From: Candidatus Endomicrobiellum agilis
GTDB taxonomy: Bacteria > Elusimicrobiota > Endomicrobiia > Endomicrobiales > Endomicrobiaceae
NCBI GenBank assembly: GCA_020328155.1
Contig: JAIXMX010000005.1
Location: 1-64,000, forward strand
Direction: 5' to 3'
Length of the DNA: 64,000 nt
Shown: piece after piece, positions 1 through 8,630 of the stretch
How the letters are laid out: each line of letters starts with the position of its first letter
Numbering within the stretch: position 1 is the stretch's first letter
Notes under the pieces: generated by a model
Told to the model about the DNA's origin: nothing
Databases searched by the model: none
What the model saw: the letters and a program-made list of their open reading frames with translations, nothing else
Made by a program: the position numbers and the translations under genes

Positions 1-74
1 ATTAATATTTTGCCAGCTCTTGGTTCTCACTTTCAAGGGTTAGGGTTGCCCTTTGAAATAAGATCTATTAATAT
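1..74 (+). CRISPR. CRISPR array, left arm (plus-oriented), cut by window edge
   Basis: Positions 1-8 match the last 8 bases of the 36-nt repeat (ATTAATAT). They are followed by an exactly 30-nt spacer (9-38) and a complete repeat (39-74) that begins GTTAGGG and ends ATTAATAT. This is the reverse complement of the repeats further right, so the left arm runs in the opposite orientation. The rest of this arm and any cas genes lie outside the window. The 36/30 geometry and GTT start resemble type II loci, but no cas gene is visible, so the type is inferred only. Confidence 0.85.
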
Positions 75-106
75 TAATAGATCTTATTTCAAAGGGCAAC
101 CCTAAC
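39..106. repeat. Perfect 68-bp palindrome joining two opposed CRISPR repeats
   Basis: Bases 39-72 are the exact reverse complement of 73-106. The two 36-nt repeats meet at their A/T-rich ends and share 4 bp (ATAT, 71-74), with no spacer between them. The array therefore changes orientation here. Such a perfect inverted repeat could extrude as a cruciform and is likely to be unstable. Confidence 0.95.
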
Positions 107-569
107 TCCTCCGATGCACATGTACTTCTTGAATGAATATTAATAGATCTTATTTCAAAGGGCAACCCTAACGATTCGGTAACATTTGTGACAGCGTCCA
201 ACATATTAATAGATCTTATTTCAAAGGGCAACCCTAACTTAAAGTATTCGCTCGGGTCTGTAATACCAAATATTAATAGATCTTATTTCAAAGGGCAACC
301 CTAACAGTGCCGATTACGTTATCATCGCTAACTGCATATTAATAGATCTTATTTCAAAGGGCAACCCTAACTACACAGATATACAGCTTTTCGGTCGGTT
401 AATATTAATAGATCTTATTTCAAAGGGCAACCCTAACCAAGATACCAAAAATAAGAAATGGTACTCCATATTAATAGATCTTATTTCAAAGGGCAACCCT
501 AACACAGTACTCACAGGGAAGCAGCACGGGTAAATATTAATAGATCTTATTTCAAAGGGCAACCCTAAC
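71..569 (-). CRISPR. CRISPR array, right arm, 8 repeats and 7 spacers
   Basis: Eight 36-nt repeats start at 71, 137, 203, 270, 336, 402, 468 and 534. They are identical by eye and separated by seven unrelated spacers of 30 nt (one of 31 nt). Read on the minus strand each repeat begins GTTAGGGTTGCC and ends CTATTAATAT; the strand is assigned because type II repeats usually begin with GTT. The A/T end (TATTAAT) could act as a -10 element as in some type II-C loci, which is a guess. Translation across the array gives only meaningless repeated reading frames. Confidence 0.95.
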
Positions 570-645
570 GCCGCCTTCAATATCTCGCGTTACCCTTTGA
601 CTACACTGATTGCATCTGTAACCACGCTATTGAATTATAATAGGT
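570..645 (-). promoter_or_regulatory. Possible leader of the right CRISPR arm
   Basis: If the right arm is transcribed on the minus strand, its leader is this stretch. A minus-strand TATAAT lies at 634-639, about 65 bp before the first repeat at 569, and overlaps the 3' end of the preceding lipoprotein gene. No good -35 is evident. A partial repeat-like stretch (GTTACCCTTTGA, 589-600) is also present, in the orientation of the left-arm repeat. Confidence 0.35.
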
Positions 646-1034
646 TGCTTTAAACTCCTGACTTCCCGAGGTTTGAAAAACCGATATATTATTGTTATGG
701 CGGCTATTGAGCCGACGACATTGAAGATAACGTCATTTTTGCTGCTTAGAAAGTGGAAAGTTTTGACAGCTAAGCTTTTGGCTGGCAAATAAACGTAAGA
801 AGCATAATAATCAAATCCTCTCAAACCTTTCCATAAGCCCAGCTTTAGTCCGTCGGCGTCGTCTGGTATCTGTACTTCTCTCCATTCTTCCTTTTCTGCC
901 GTAGCTATCGCTGGCAGTTCCTTCTTGGCGGAGACATACTTTATACGATACGAGTAGGTGTTATGATTAATTGGTTTTTGACAGCCTGACAATAATAAAC
1001 AAGATATTAAAAACATCGACATTAATTTTTCCAT
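627..1034 (-). CDS. Predicted lipoprotein with C-terminal membrane helix
   Basis: 135 residues. The N-terminus is a lipoprotein signal peptide with lipobox LLSGC; the mature protein starts Cys-Gln-Lys. A soluble stretch of about 70 residues is followed by a hydrophobic helix (VIFNVVGSIAAITIIYRFF) and a basic tail. Lipid anchor plus downstream helix plus basic tail is the same topology seen in the lipoprotein families at 16.8-20 kb and 30-35 kb, though the sequence is different. An AGGA ribosome site precedes the ATG. Transcription runs toward the CRISPR array. No family recognised; function unknown. Confidence 0.7.
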   Translation of the reverse strand: MEKLMSMFLISCLLLSGCQKPINHNTYSYRIKYVSAKKELPAIATAEKEEWREVQIPDDADGLKLGLWKGLRGFDYYASYVYLPAKSLAVKTFHFLSSKNDVIFNVVGSIAAITIIYRFFKPREVRSLKQPIIIQ

Positions 1035-1418
1035 TTTGGCAATTCCTTTTATAATTTTTATAATTTCTATTGACTCATCAAAAAGAAGCAGTCATAATAT
1101 ATTTATCCATAGTAAAAAGTTTATTAATCGTACAATCGTCACACTTGCGATAAAACACATTATAATACGCAAAATGCAGCTAAATACCTATTACAAACTC
1201 CTCAAAGCTCTATATAATATTCTTTTGCCATACAAATACTTATAATTCGCCGTCGCTAGTTTTGCCGGCTCCATATACAGCTCGAGATCAGTCAAATGCT
1301 TACACTCTTTTATTCTGAATATAAAGGATATGGAAGACATAAATCAGGATATGAAGGGTAAAAGTAGTTTTCCATTCCCCCCGTCTCTGCAGGGGATGGC
1401 ATTGTGAAATTCCTCTCC
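1035..1418. other. Non-coding interval, nothing recognisable
   Basis: A+T-rich sequence between the lipoprotein gene and the next minus-strand remnant. A short plus-strand frame exists but has a composition typical of antisense noise. No RNA gene, repeat or terminator was recognised. Confidence 0.5.
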
Positions 1419-1628
1419 TCACCTTTCCTGTTCATATTCCCACTCTGCTATGTCTTCTGTATCAGGATAGAGGAACATCATTTTTTCCCACTTGGTTAGA
1501 TACTCATCTTTATGTACTTTCTCTAAATTAGTCTGCAACTCTACTTGATAATCTGTATTGTCATATATCGGGTGGACAAGATTTGCGACCTTCTTAATGC
1601 CGAGTTCAGTATTATACGCTGTTACCAA
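1419..1628 (-). pseudogene. C-terminal fragment of an unrecognised cytoplasmic protein
   Basis: A 69-residue acidic reading frame ending WEYEQER, with protein-like composition (charged helices, ordinary hydrophobics). It has no convincing start: the only initiator is a TTG without a clear ribosome site, and the frame is closed a few codons upstream. It looks like the surviving tail of a larger gene. Family unknown. Confidence 0.4.
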
Positions 1629-1788
1629 AACACACTCATTTTATTGTTTTATTCTCATTACTATCCCAATAAATATTGTAGTTTTTGAGATTATTTACAA
1701 TCAATATAGAGATGTTCTTAATCTGCTGTTTCCTTTATGCAGAGCAGCTTTGACAACAGGATTGCTCCGTTCCGATTTTACATATCTA

Positions 1789-2008
1789 TTATATACTCTC
1801 TTTCAAGCAACTCAAAAACTTTTGACATAATATCCTACAACTTGCCTCAGCCACCTTCATTATTTCAGCAAGCATATTAGTTTTTTTGAAAAATGACTTA
1901 TCGTTTGCGACAAGCGATTTATATTTTTCATCAAGCGACTTAATTTTTTCGATAAGGGAATTACTAGATTTACAAGACGCAAAACCTAAAAACAAACAAT
2001 TTTTTCAT
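1789..2008 (-). pseudogene. Frameshifted small lipoprotein
   Basis: An ATG at 2008 begins MKKLF. The lipobox (LGFASC) and the following Lys/Ser-rich helix lie in a different frame: the signal peptide is broken by a one-base shift in the T-rich run at about 1993-1997. The remaining mature part is about 60 residues (SSNSLIEKIKSLDEKYKSLV region), probably a coiled coil. It is a member of the decaying lipoprotein pool of this genome by general plan, not by sequence. Confidence 0.45.
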
Positions 2009-2253
2009 TTCTTATATCTAACCCATTCAGTAGGGAGAAAAGGAGTAAGTTTTTTTACCTCAAAATGCAAGATAACTCTTCTCTATAAAAATGAATGTCT
2101 AAGTGTAAAAGTTCAAGTTTTACAACTAAAGATTCCTTCTTATTACAAGTACAAAAACAACCTTTTAAGCGACTGGTCGTCATCGCCGTTAAATCTCATA
2201 GCTTTTCACTCCCTTCCACCTTCGGTGCGTTGCGGTTGCTGTCACATTTTGTC

Positions 2254-2367
2254 CTACTTCTTCGCTATCAGTTCTACTTTCTTGCTTTTCTCTACAAGGG
2301 CGACTGCAGGGTTCTTTGTTTCAAAAACTTCTGTACAGCCAAAATCATAGGCGTGCTGCGTTAGCAT
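2254..2367 (-). CDS. Possible 37-residue small protein
   Basis: ATG at 2367 with an AAGGTGA element upstream; the product starts MLTQHAYDFGC and ends in a Lys-rich stretch. Composition is protein-like, but there is no homology I recognise and it may be a remnant. A second tiny frame, MRFNGDDDQ, follows downstream on the same strand after a GGGAG site. Confidence 0.25.
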   Translation of the reverse strand: MLTQHAYDFGCTEVFETKNPAVALVEKSKKVELIAKK

Positions 2368-2526
2368 CGCTTCACCTTGATTACTTATTAGCAGCCTCTT
2401 TTTAATATTTATTTTCGTCGACACACATGCCAAAACGCCTTTTTATTTATCGCGTAACGTTTGAGTCGCGTTGTTTTAGTTTAGCGTTTCTTTTAGTGCG
2501 CGCTGTCAGTTGCGCACATATTTAAA

Positions 2527-2613
2527 CGGAGAGATAGGGATTCGAACCCTAGTTACCCTTTCAGATAAACAGTCTTTCCAGGACTGCGCCTTAAACCACT
2601 CGGCCATCTCTCC
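2527..2613 (-). tRNA. tRNA-Ser(GGA)
   Basis: Read on the minus strand: 7-bp acceptor GGAGAGA/TCTCTCC, a D-arm with the usual serine GCC-GAG-GG pattern, anticodon stem CAGTC/GACTG with loop CTGGAAA (anticodon GGA), a long variable arm, and T-loop TTCGAAT. Position 2527 is the discriminator G. CCA is not encoded, unlike in tRNA-Ser(TGA) at 60.4 kb. Confidence 0.95.
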
Positions 2614-2776
2614 ATCTTATTGGCGAAGGCATAATTTACATATCGTTCCATTAAATCAGCCAGTCCTATCAGACGCTCAAATTACAACATTTTAAAGAAG
2701 CTTAGTCTGCAAAATTTTAATAGTTTCAGTTTACGTTCATACAAAAACATTCTTGCTTTTTCTCGCTCAATCTCAA

Positions 2777-4258
2777 TTATGTTTTCAGTTTTTCCATTAA
2801 GATTTTATTAACAAGCTGCGGATTTGCCTGTCCTTTTGACTTTTTCATAACAAGACCGATGACTGCGCCGACTGCTCTTTCTTTGCCCGACTTAAACTCT
2901 GCAACAGCTTTAGGGCTTTCAGAAACAGCTTCTTCGCACATCTTCACAATAGCCGACTCATCAGAAATCTGCATAAGCCCTTTTTCTTTCACTATCATTT
3001 CCGGATCTGTTGATTTTTCATACATTTCTTCAAAAACAGTTTTTGCCATTTTCCCCGAAATAGCGCCATCTAAAATAAGAGAAACCAATTTTGCCAAATT
3101 CCGACTTGAAACGGGAGCGTCCGCAATAGAGGTTTTTGAAGCGTTAAGCTTCGCACTTAATTCTGTAGAAATCCAATTTGCAAGCGTTTTTGCAGCGACG
3201 ACAAATTTTTTGGCTAAGACACCGGATTTTTCATTTTTTAAAACATTCAACGACTCTTCATAATAATCCGCAATCATTCTAACAGAAGTCAAATAAGCTG
3301 CGTCGTATTCCGACAAACCGTAATCTTTCATAAACCTCGTTTTTCTTGCTTTCGGAAGTTCCAAAACCTGCTTGCGCAATTCTTCAACAAAAGAATCCAT
3401 CAAGTCAAAAGGAACCAGATCCGGTTCAGGGAAATATCTATAATCTAAAGCACCTTCTTTTGAACGCATCGATTTTGTTATTCTTTCTTCCGCGTCCCAA
3501 AGCCTTGTTTCCTGCGTAAGTCTGCCGCCGGAATTAAGAACCTCTTTTTGTCTTTCAACTTCATAAGTTATCGCGTCTCGTATGCCAGATATCGAATTCA
3601 TATTTTTAATTTCGACTCTCGTCCCAAACTCTTTTTGTCCGACAGGGCGTATGCTTACATTTACATCACAGCGCATTTTACCCTCTTCCATGCTGCACTC
3701 CGAAGTTTCCAAATATTCAACAATATTTTTGAGTTCTTTTAAAAATTCTAACGCTTCCTGAGGAGAACTAATCTCCGGTTCAGTGACAAGTTCCATCAAC
3801 CCTACGCCAGCTCTATTTAAATCAAGAAGAGAATAATTAAGTTTTTTGCCGCCTATTTCATGGACGAGTTTCCCGGCGTCTTCCTCCAGATGTATTCTCG
3901 CTATGTTTACAATCTTTTCTTTTCCGCCGACGATTATCGCAAGTTTTCCTCCGGAACATAAAGGCGGATCGGACTGGGTTATCTGATAATTCTTTGGAAC
4001 GTCAGGATAAAAATACTGCTTTCTTGCAAAAGTACACCGCTTATTTATAGTAAAGTTCAGCGCAAGACCCGTTTTAACAACGGCTTCAACCGCTTTCTTA
4101 TTTAGTATCGGAATTGCTCCCGGCTGCGAGGTGCAAATCACGCACGTATTTGAATTCGGTTCGGAACCAAATTTTGCAGAGCATTCGCAAAAAACTTTTG
4201 ATTTTGTGTTGATCTGCATATGTACTTCAAGTCCTACTACCGTTTCATAATCAGCCAT
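2777..4258 (-). CDS. gatB: Aspartyl/glutamyl-tRNA(Asn/Gln) amidotransferase subunit B
   Basis: 493 residues, full length for GatB. The N-terminal cradle domain opens [12 protein letters not shown] and carries the Cys-rich zinc element (CECSAKFG...CVICT); a helical tail/YqeY domain follows from about residue 330. GatB activates misacylated Glu-tRNA(Gln) or Asp-tRNA(Asn) and works with GatA and GatC. Its partners lie about 850 bp upstream on the same strand but are separated from it by a lipoprotein gene and a remnant, so the operon has been interrupted. Confidence 0.97.
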   Translation of the reverse strand: MADYETVVGLEVHMQINTKSKVFCECSAKFGSEPNSNTCVICTSQPGAIPILNKKAVEAVVKTGLALNFTINKRCTFARKQYFYPDVPKNYQITQSDPPLCSGGKLAIIVGGKEKIVNIARIHLEEDAGKLVHEIGGKKLNYSLLDLNRAGVGLMELVTEPEISSPQEALEFLKELKNIVEYLETSECSMEEGKMRCDVNVSIRPVGQKEFGTRVEIKNMNSISGIRDAITYEVERQKEVLNSGGRLTQETRLWDAEERITKSMRSKEGALDYRYFPEPDLVPFDLMDSFVEELRKQVLELPKARKTRFMKDYGLSEYDAAYLTSVRMIADYYEESLNVLKNEKSGVLAKKFVVAAKTLANWISTELSAKLNASKTSIADAPVSSRNLAKLVSLILDGAISGKMAKTVFEEMYEKSTDPEMIVKEKGLMQISDESAIVKMCEEAVSESPKAVAEFKSGKERAVGAVIGLVMKKSKGQANPQLVNKILMEKLKT

Positions 4259-4655
4259 TATCTTATACCTTTTTTACATCTGTATGAGCTTTTTAAATTT
4301 GACCGCAATATCTGCTTACAGCTTTACGCTTATTTCTCCCAAATTATATATCCGTCCATACTATGTTCTCCATATACTTTCAATATATAGACTGAAAATT
4401 TCAATATCTTTTCATTTGTATGAGCTGGCAAATTTTTCTTTTTCGCCAATTTATACAAACGTACGTACATTCACCGGTTTTAGTTTGTTTAAAGTTTTTC
4501 TTTAAAAAATTGTGTTGGGAACACAATGTCTGTCTGTTCTTATAATTGCTTTATCGCCTTTATCTTTCAGTCTTATATGCAGGTTTTAGTATATTTCCTC
4601 AGTTAAAGCCGATACCTTCCAAAAGTTCAAATATTACTAGGAGTAATTAAAACTT
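4259..4655. other. Non-coding gap between gatB and the upstream lipoprotein
   Basis: About 400 bp, very A+T-rich. A 73-codon plus-strand frame here is rich in Ser/Phe/Tyr/Leu and looks like chance. It presumably holds the gatB promoter, but I could not settle on -35/-10 boxes. Confidence 0.4.
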
Positions 4656-4865
4656 TCAACATTTATTATTACTCCCACAGCAGTTAGTAGTATTTTCCAC
4701 TACAATTCCAAGTATCGCCACAAGGGAAAATAATACGACCGCTGACACAGTCGCTCCAGCGCTTATACCCAACGTTTTACTGTAGCTTTTTCTAAAAGCA
4801 TCTTGGTCACAAGCAGTAAAAATTAACATGCTTACACAACAGCAAATACATAAAATCTTTCTCAT
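4656..4865 (-). CDS. Small predicted lipoprotein with membrane helix
   Basis: 69 residues from ATG 4865, chosen because AAGGAG sits six bases upstream. The signal peptide MRKILCICCCVSMLIFTAC has an unusually Cys-rich h-region, echoing the Ile-Cys runs in the 16-31 kb families. The mature protein begins Cys-Asp-Gln, has one hydrophobic helix (SAVVLFSLVAILGIVV) and ends with a short Cys-rich tail (NCCGSNNKC). It is inserted between gatA and gatB. Function unknown. Confidence 0.7.
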   Translation of the reverse strand: MRKILCICCCVSMLIFTACDQDAFRKSYSKTLGISAGATVSAVVLFSLVAILGIVVENTTNCCGSNNKC

Positions 4866-4894
4866 TTCCAACTCCTTATATCCGTAACCTATTT

Positions 4895-5038
4895 TTAGCC
4901 AATTTTAAATTCGTACAACCATTTTTTACAATTATCCTCTCTATCTTTAAAAAATGATGATAAGCTCTCTTTCAACATCTCTTCTTCTTTAGTCCACAAA
5001 ACTCTTTTAAGGGCAACTTGGGACGAATTGCTTTGCAG
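4895..5038 (-). pseudogene. Fragment of an unrecognised gene without a start
   Basis: A 47-codon open frame after an in-frame stop, reading KRVLWTKEEEMLKESLSSF and ending WLYEFKIG. Composition is convincingly protein-like but no good initiator exists at its left end; an internal ATG would give only about 27 residues. It lies between gatA and the small lipoprotein and is probably part of the same insertion. Confidence 0.3.
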
Positions 5039-5052
5039 TTTTCATGAATATC

Positions 5053-5082
5053 AAAATAAGAAAAGCGGATAAGTCTTTCCGC
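5053..5082 (-). terminator. Probable Rho-independent terminator after gatA
   Basis: On the minus strand GCGGA-loop-TCCGC is followed by TTTTCTTATTTT. The stem is short (5 bp) but ideally placed about 30 bp after the gatA stop codon. Confidence 0.5.
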
Positions 5083-5110
5083 AGTCAAAACACAAACGCT
5101 TTAATCTCTG

Positions 5111-6568
5111 CTAAAGAACCGGATATTTATTTAAATCAAATCCTGATATTCTTTCAAAAGCATTGGCAATCTGAAAGAGTTTCGCGTCAGAAAATCTTGA
5201 TCCCATAAAATGCACGCCCATCGGCATACCCGAACTTACAAAACTGCACGGAACGGTAATACCCGGAAGCCCAGCAAGATTTGCCGCCGTGACGAAAATA
5301 TCGCATTCTTCCGAAAGCGTCTCGCCAAATTTTACAGGCATTTGCAAAGTTGCGGGCGAAAATATAAAATCGCATTTTTTGTACGCCTCGTTTATCTGGT
5401 TTATAAGCAGAGTTCTCACTTTCTGAGCCTGATGATAACACCTGTAATAATTTTTTGCGCCTAAAACATAAGTTCCAAACAATATTCTTTTCTTAACTTC
5501 GTACCCAAGCGATTCCGCTCGGGATTTTGCATATTCATCGTTTAAATTCCGTCCGCTTGACGATCTATGCCCGTAACGAATTCCGTCAAAAGTCGCAATA
5601 TTTGCAGAAACTTCAGCGCACATGATAACTTTATACAGGGCAAGAACATATTTATAAGCCGCAATGTCAATCTCGGCTATTGTGGCGCCCTCAAGTTCAA
5701 GCTTATTTACAGCTTTACTGAAACATTCCGATATTTCTCCATCCATTTTATAATCTAAAAGTTGTTTCGGTATGCCGATTTTCACAGTCTTTAATATGTC
5801 AGGATTATCAATGCCGCTCGTGTAATCAATCCGCTCTCCGGGACAGCAAACAGGATCCCTGTAATCCTCGCCTGCTATAACGCTCGTAAGCAAAGCGGCA
5901 TCTTTTACGTCTTTTGAAAGCACACCTATCTGGTCAAAAGAAGACGCCAAAGCGCACACGCCGTACCTGCTTATTAAGCCGTAAGAAGGTTTATAGCCCA
6001 CTATGCCGCAAAAACCCGCAGGCTGTCTTATTGAACCGCCGGTATCGGAACCCAACGCAAAAGGCACCATACCCGAGCTTACGGCGGAGGCGCTGCCACC
6101 CGAAGAACCGCCTGGAATACGCTCAATATTCCAAGGATTTGCAGTTTTCTGGTAAGCTGATGCTTCCGTAGAACCGCCCATCGCAAACTCGTCCATATTT
6201 GTTCTTCCCACAAAAACTGCGCCCGCTTCTTTAAGTTTTTCTATAACAGCGGCGTTATAAGGAGAAATATAATTTTCAAGATATTTAGAAGCGGAAGTCA
6301 TACTTTCGCCTTTTATCATAATATTATCTTTTATGCCTATAGGAATGCCTTCAAGAGATCCGCATTCTGCGCCCGTTTTTATCTTATTGTCGGTTTGCGC
6401 AGCTTGTTTTAAGGAATGCTCTTCGTCTAATTTAAGAAACGCTTTTATTTTTGAATCAACTTCTTTAATACGCTTAAAGCAGGCTTTGACAATTTCAACG
6501 CTTTTTATTTCGCCGGAACAAACCTTCGCGCGCAAATTTCTCACTCTAATTTTTAAAATCTCGTCCAT
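5111..6568 (-). CDS. gatA: Aspartyl/glutamyl-tRNA(Asn/Gln) amidotransferase subunit A
   Basis: About 485 residues, normal for GatA. It carries the amidase signature with the Gly/Ser-rich stretch GGSSGGSASAVSSG and GSDTGGSIRQPA, including the Ser-cis-Ser-Lys catalytic elements, and LAGLPGITVPC near the C-terminus. It generates ammonia from glutamine for the GatCAB transamidation of tRNA. An in-frame GTG at 6580 would overlap corA; the ATG at 6568, two bases after the corA stop, is more likely. Cotranscribed with gatC and corA. Confidence 0.97.
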   Translation of the reverse strand: MDEILKIRVRNLRAKVCSGEIKSVEIVKACFKRIKEVDSKIKAFLKLDEEHSLKQAAQTDNKIKTGAECGSLEGIPIGIKDNIMIKGESMTSASKYLENYISPYNAAVIEKLKEAGAVFVGRTNMDEFAMGGSTEASAYQKTANPWNIERIPGGSSGGSASAVSSGMVPFALGSDTGGSIRQPAGFCGIVGYKPSYGLISRYGVCALASSFDQIGVLSKDVKDAALLTSVIAGEDYRDPVCCPGERIDYTSGIDNPDILKTVKIGIPKQLLDYKMDGEISECFSKAVNKLELEGATIAEIDIAAYKYVLALYKVIMCAEVSANIATFDGIRYGHRSSSGRNLNDEYAKSRAESLGYEVKKRILFGTYVLGAKNYYRCYHQAQKVRTLLINQINEAYKKCDFIFSPATLQMPVKFGETLSEECDIFVTAANLAGLPGITVPCSFVSSGMPMGVHFMGSRFSDAKLFQIANAFERISGFDLNKYPVL

Positions 6569-6570
6569 AC

Positions 6571-7572
6571 TCAAAACCACTTTTTCTTTTTAAAATATAC
6601 AAGCATCACCACCATGCTAATGAGCATCAAACATATCGCAAAAACCCACAAATTCTTTTCCCCAAAAATTGAATATTCCGGAAACCGCATATTCATTCCA
6701 TAATAGCCGGATATAATAAGAACTGGCATCAAAACTGTCGCTATTACCGTCAAAAATTTCATAACCTCGGTAAGCCTTAACGTGACGCTCGACATATAAA
6801 CTTCGAGCAAGCTTACAACCATCTGGCTCCGCATAACTATGGACTGATTTACTCTCACGCACTGCGTACAAATATCGCGAAAATATACCAAATACTCTTT
6901 TGAAATCAAATTGTTGTTTGACGCTCTTATAAAGTTAAAGTAAACATATGCCGATTGCTGGTATTCGGCTACTTTTCTCATTGCAAAAATCACTTTTTTG
7001 ATATTGAGTATTTCTTCCATATTTTTAGCTTCCGGCTCTTCGAGGACATCATCTTCCAGATTCTCCATTTTATCGTCAATTTTCTCCAAAGTGAACTCGT
7101 AGCTGGAAACAACTTTATTAAAAATATTGTAAAGCAGGTTCTCAAGGCTTCCCATTTCGACCTGCGGTCTTATCCTTGCTTTCTCAAAAAGAGTTTCAAG
7201 AAAAAATAACTCCTCCACATGCACGGTAATTACAAAACCTCTGCCGACAAAAATATTTAACTCGTAAATGCTGTCTTTAAATTCCTGAAAATAGTTTGGT
7301 TTAAGCTGTATTCCGTGTACGGCAACGAAGACATAATTTTCAAACTCTTCTACTTTTGGATGATACTGCGGAAAGAGACAATCTTCAATTGACATCTCAT
7401 GAAATTTAAATAATTCGGATAGAAGCAACGTCTCTTCTTGCCCTAATTCGTGGTTTTCCAAATGGATGTCAATCCACATAATATCGGGCTTTTTCTTATA
7501 ATCTTCCGAAATTCTTGATGCTTCATATTCGGTAGTAAACTTACCGCCGATAGAATAAACCGCTTTTATCAT
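6571..7572 (-). CDS. corA: CorA-family magnesium/cobalt transporter
   Basis: 333 residues. A long cytoplasmic alpha/beta and helical domain is followed by two C-terminal transmembrane helices; the diagnostic GMN motif is present as YYGMN in the loop after TM1 (about residue 300). The protein ends in a basic KKKKWF tail. It forms a pentameric Mg2+ channel in the inner membrane. The gene is wedged between gatC and gatA with near-zero spacing, so it is almost certainly cotranscribed with them. Confidence 0.95.
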   Translation of the reverse strand: MIKAVYSIGGKFTTEYEASRISEDYKKKPDIMWIDIHLENHELGQEETLLLSELFKFHEMSIEDCLFPQYHPKVEEFENYVFVAVHGIQLKPNYFQEFKDSIYELNIFVGRGFVITVHVEELFFLETLFEKARIRPQVEMGSLENLLYNIFNKVVSSYEFTLEKIDDKMENLEDDVLEEPEAKNMEEILNIKKVIFAMRKVAEYQQSAYVYFNFIRASNNNLISKEYLVYFRDICTQCVRVNQSIVMRSQMVVSLLEVYMSSVTLRLTEVMKFLTVIATVLMPVLIISGYYGMNMRFPEYSIFGEKNLWVFAICLMLISMVVMLVYFKKKKWF

Positions 7573-7602
7573 AATAAAATCTGCTCTGCTTGCGCATCAG
7601 AA

Positions 7603-7899
7603 TTAAGATACGTTTGCTATAACCTTTTGAATTTTATAAAAAGTTCCCTCTCTTGCAGGCGCGCTGTCAAGGAGATGATCTATAACCTCTTTCGGACACG
7701 GTTTTACAACATCCTCTCTCCAGACATTTCTGAGTTCCGTGACATGAGTTGTTGGCTGTAAACTAGCAGTATCAGGCTCCTGCAAAATCTCAATATAGTC
7801 AAACATCTCATTTATATCTGTAAGATATTTTTCTTTTTCATCTTCTTTAATATCTATTCTTGCAAGAAAAGCGGTAATTTCAAGGTCTTCTTTCAGCAT
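7603..7899 (-). CDS. gatC: Aspartyl/glutamyl-tRNA(Asn/Gln) amidotransferase subunit C
   Basis: About 98 residues from ATG 7899, preferred over the GTG at 7905 because a GAGGTG ribosome site fits it. It is a typical GatC: a short helical N-terminus (LEITAFLARIDI), the central EPDTASLQPTTHV segment and C-terminal APAREGTFYKIQKVI. It stabilises the GatA-GatB complex. First gene of the gatC-corA-gatA operon. Confidence 0.95.
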   Translation of the reverse strand: MLKEDLEITAFLARIDIKEDEKEKYLTDINEMFDYIEILQEPDTASLQPTTHVTELRNVWREDVVKPCPKEVIDHLLDSAPAREGTFYKIQKVIANVS

Positions 7900-8049
7900 A
7901 AACACACCTCGTTAAATTAGATTGTTAAGATTGTACAAAAATCAAAATTCTTTAACAATAAACAATAATTTCTCATACTTATCTTTTTCCCAAACGCCTA
8001 AGCAAGATGAATGACAAACCTCAGATTATACCCGCAGCAACTAGCCTCT

Positions 8050-8213
8050 TTAATCTCCGCCTGGCAAAAGCGGCTGCCATTTACCGGACTTCAAAGTAAA
8101 TCCTATCCGAATATTACGCCTCTCGACATAGAGAACTCTTCTATCTCCTTCTTCGCTGAAGATAAAGCGCTTATTTAAAATACTTATAAATATGTTCTCT
8201 CGAAAAAATTATA
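8050..8213 (-). pseudogene. C-terminal remnant, family unknown
   Basis: A frame of about 54 codons with no start, closed by a stop upstream, ending VLYVERRNIRIGFTLKSGKW and then QPLLPGGD. Composition looks like a real beta-rich protein tail. The rest of the gap (7900-8049 and 8214-8630) shows only scraps, among them a possible secreted-protein end (DIENPTIYKAVITSM) at about 8300-8370. Confidence 0.35.
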
Positions 8214-8630
8214 AAATTGAATTTAAAAGGAATTAAATAATCCAAAAACATGCGTTTTTTTCTATTTTGAGGCTAAAACTTTGCAGACGACAATGCAATT
8301 TTCAAATCATGCTTGTAATAACCGCTTTATATATTGTCGGGTTTTCAATGTCACCGCTTTGTGCCTGATTCGCAGGCATCAATGCCAACAGAAAAATATA
8401 ATATCTACAGTTCGCAGAAGCTTAACAGCTTTCCTTTTTCCCTGTATAGCATAAGCCATAACGCCGATATTTGCCGCCCTTTGCGCTGAAATCCTAAGAA
8501 AACGGAAATTCGCTTTTCAAACAATTAAAAACAACCACGCTTTAAATTTGAAAGGGAACAGCAATAGTCTCAGCGCCCTGCCGAAAGTGTTAAAATCCAG
8601 CCGACGCCAGCACATTATAGATAACCCAGT

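Noticed and set aside
1-569. Type V-A (Cas12a) or type I assignment of the array
   Set aside because: The repeat lacks the Cas12a stem-loop ending and no cas gene is visible. The 36/30 geometry with GTT start favours type II but does not prove it, so no type is claimed in the feature call.
40-580. Reading frames with repeated LPFEIRSIN segments inside the first 580 bases
   Set aside because: They are translations through CRISPR repeats (36 + 30 nt = 22 codons) and have no ribosome sites.
1886-2350. A 154-codon plus-strand frame
   Set aside because: It lies antisense to better small minus-strand frames, has a Ser/Phe/Cys-rich chance composition and no ribosome site.
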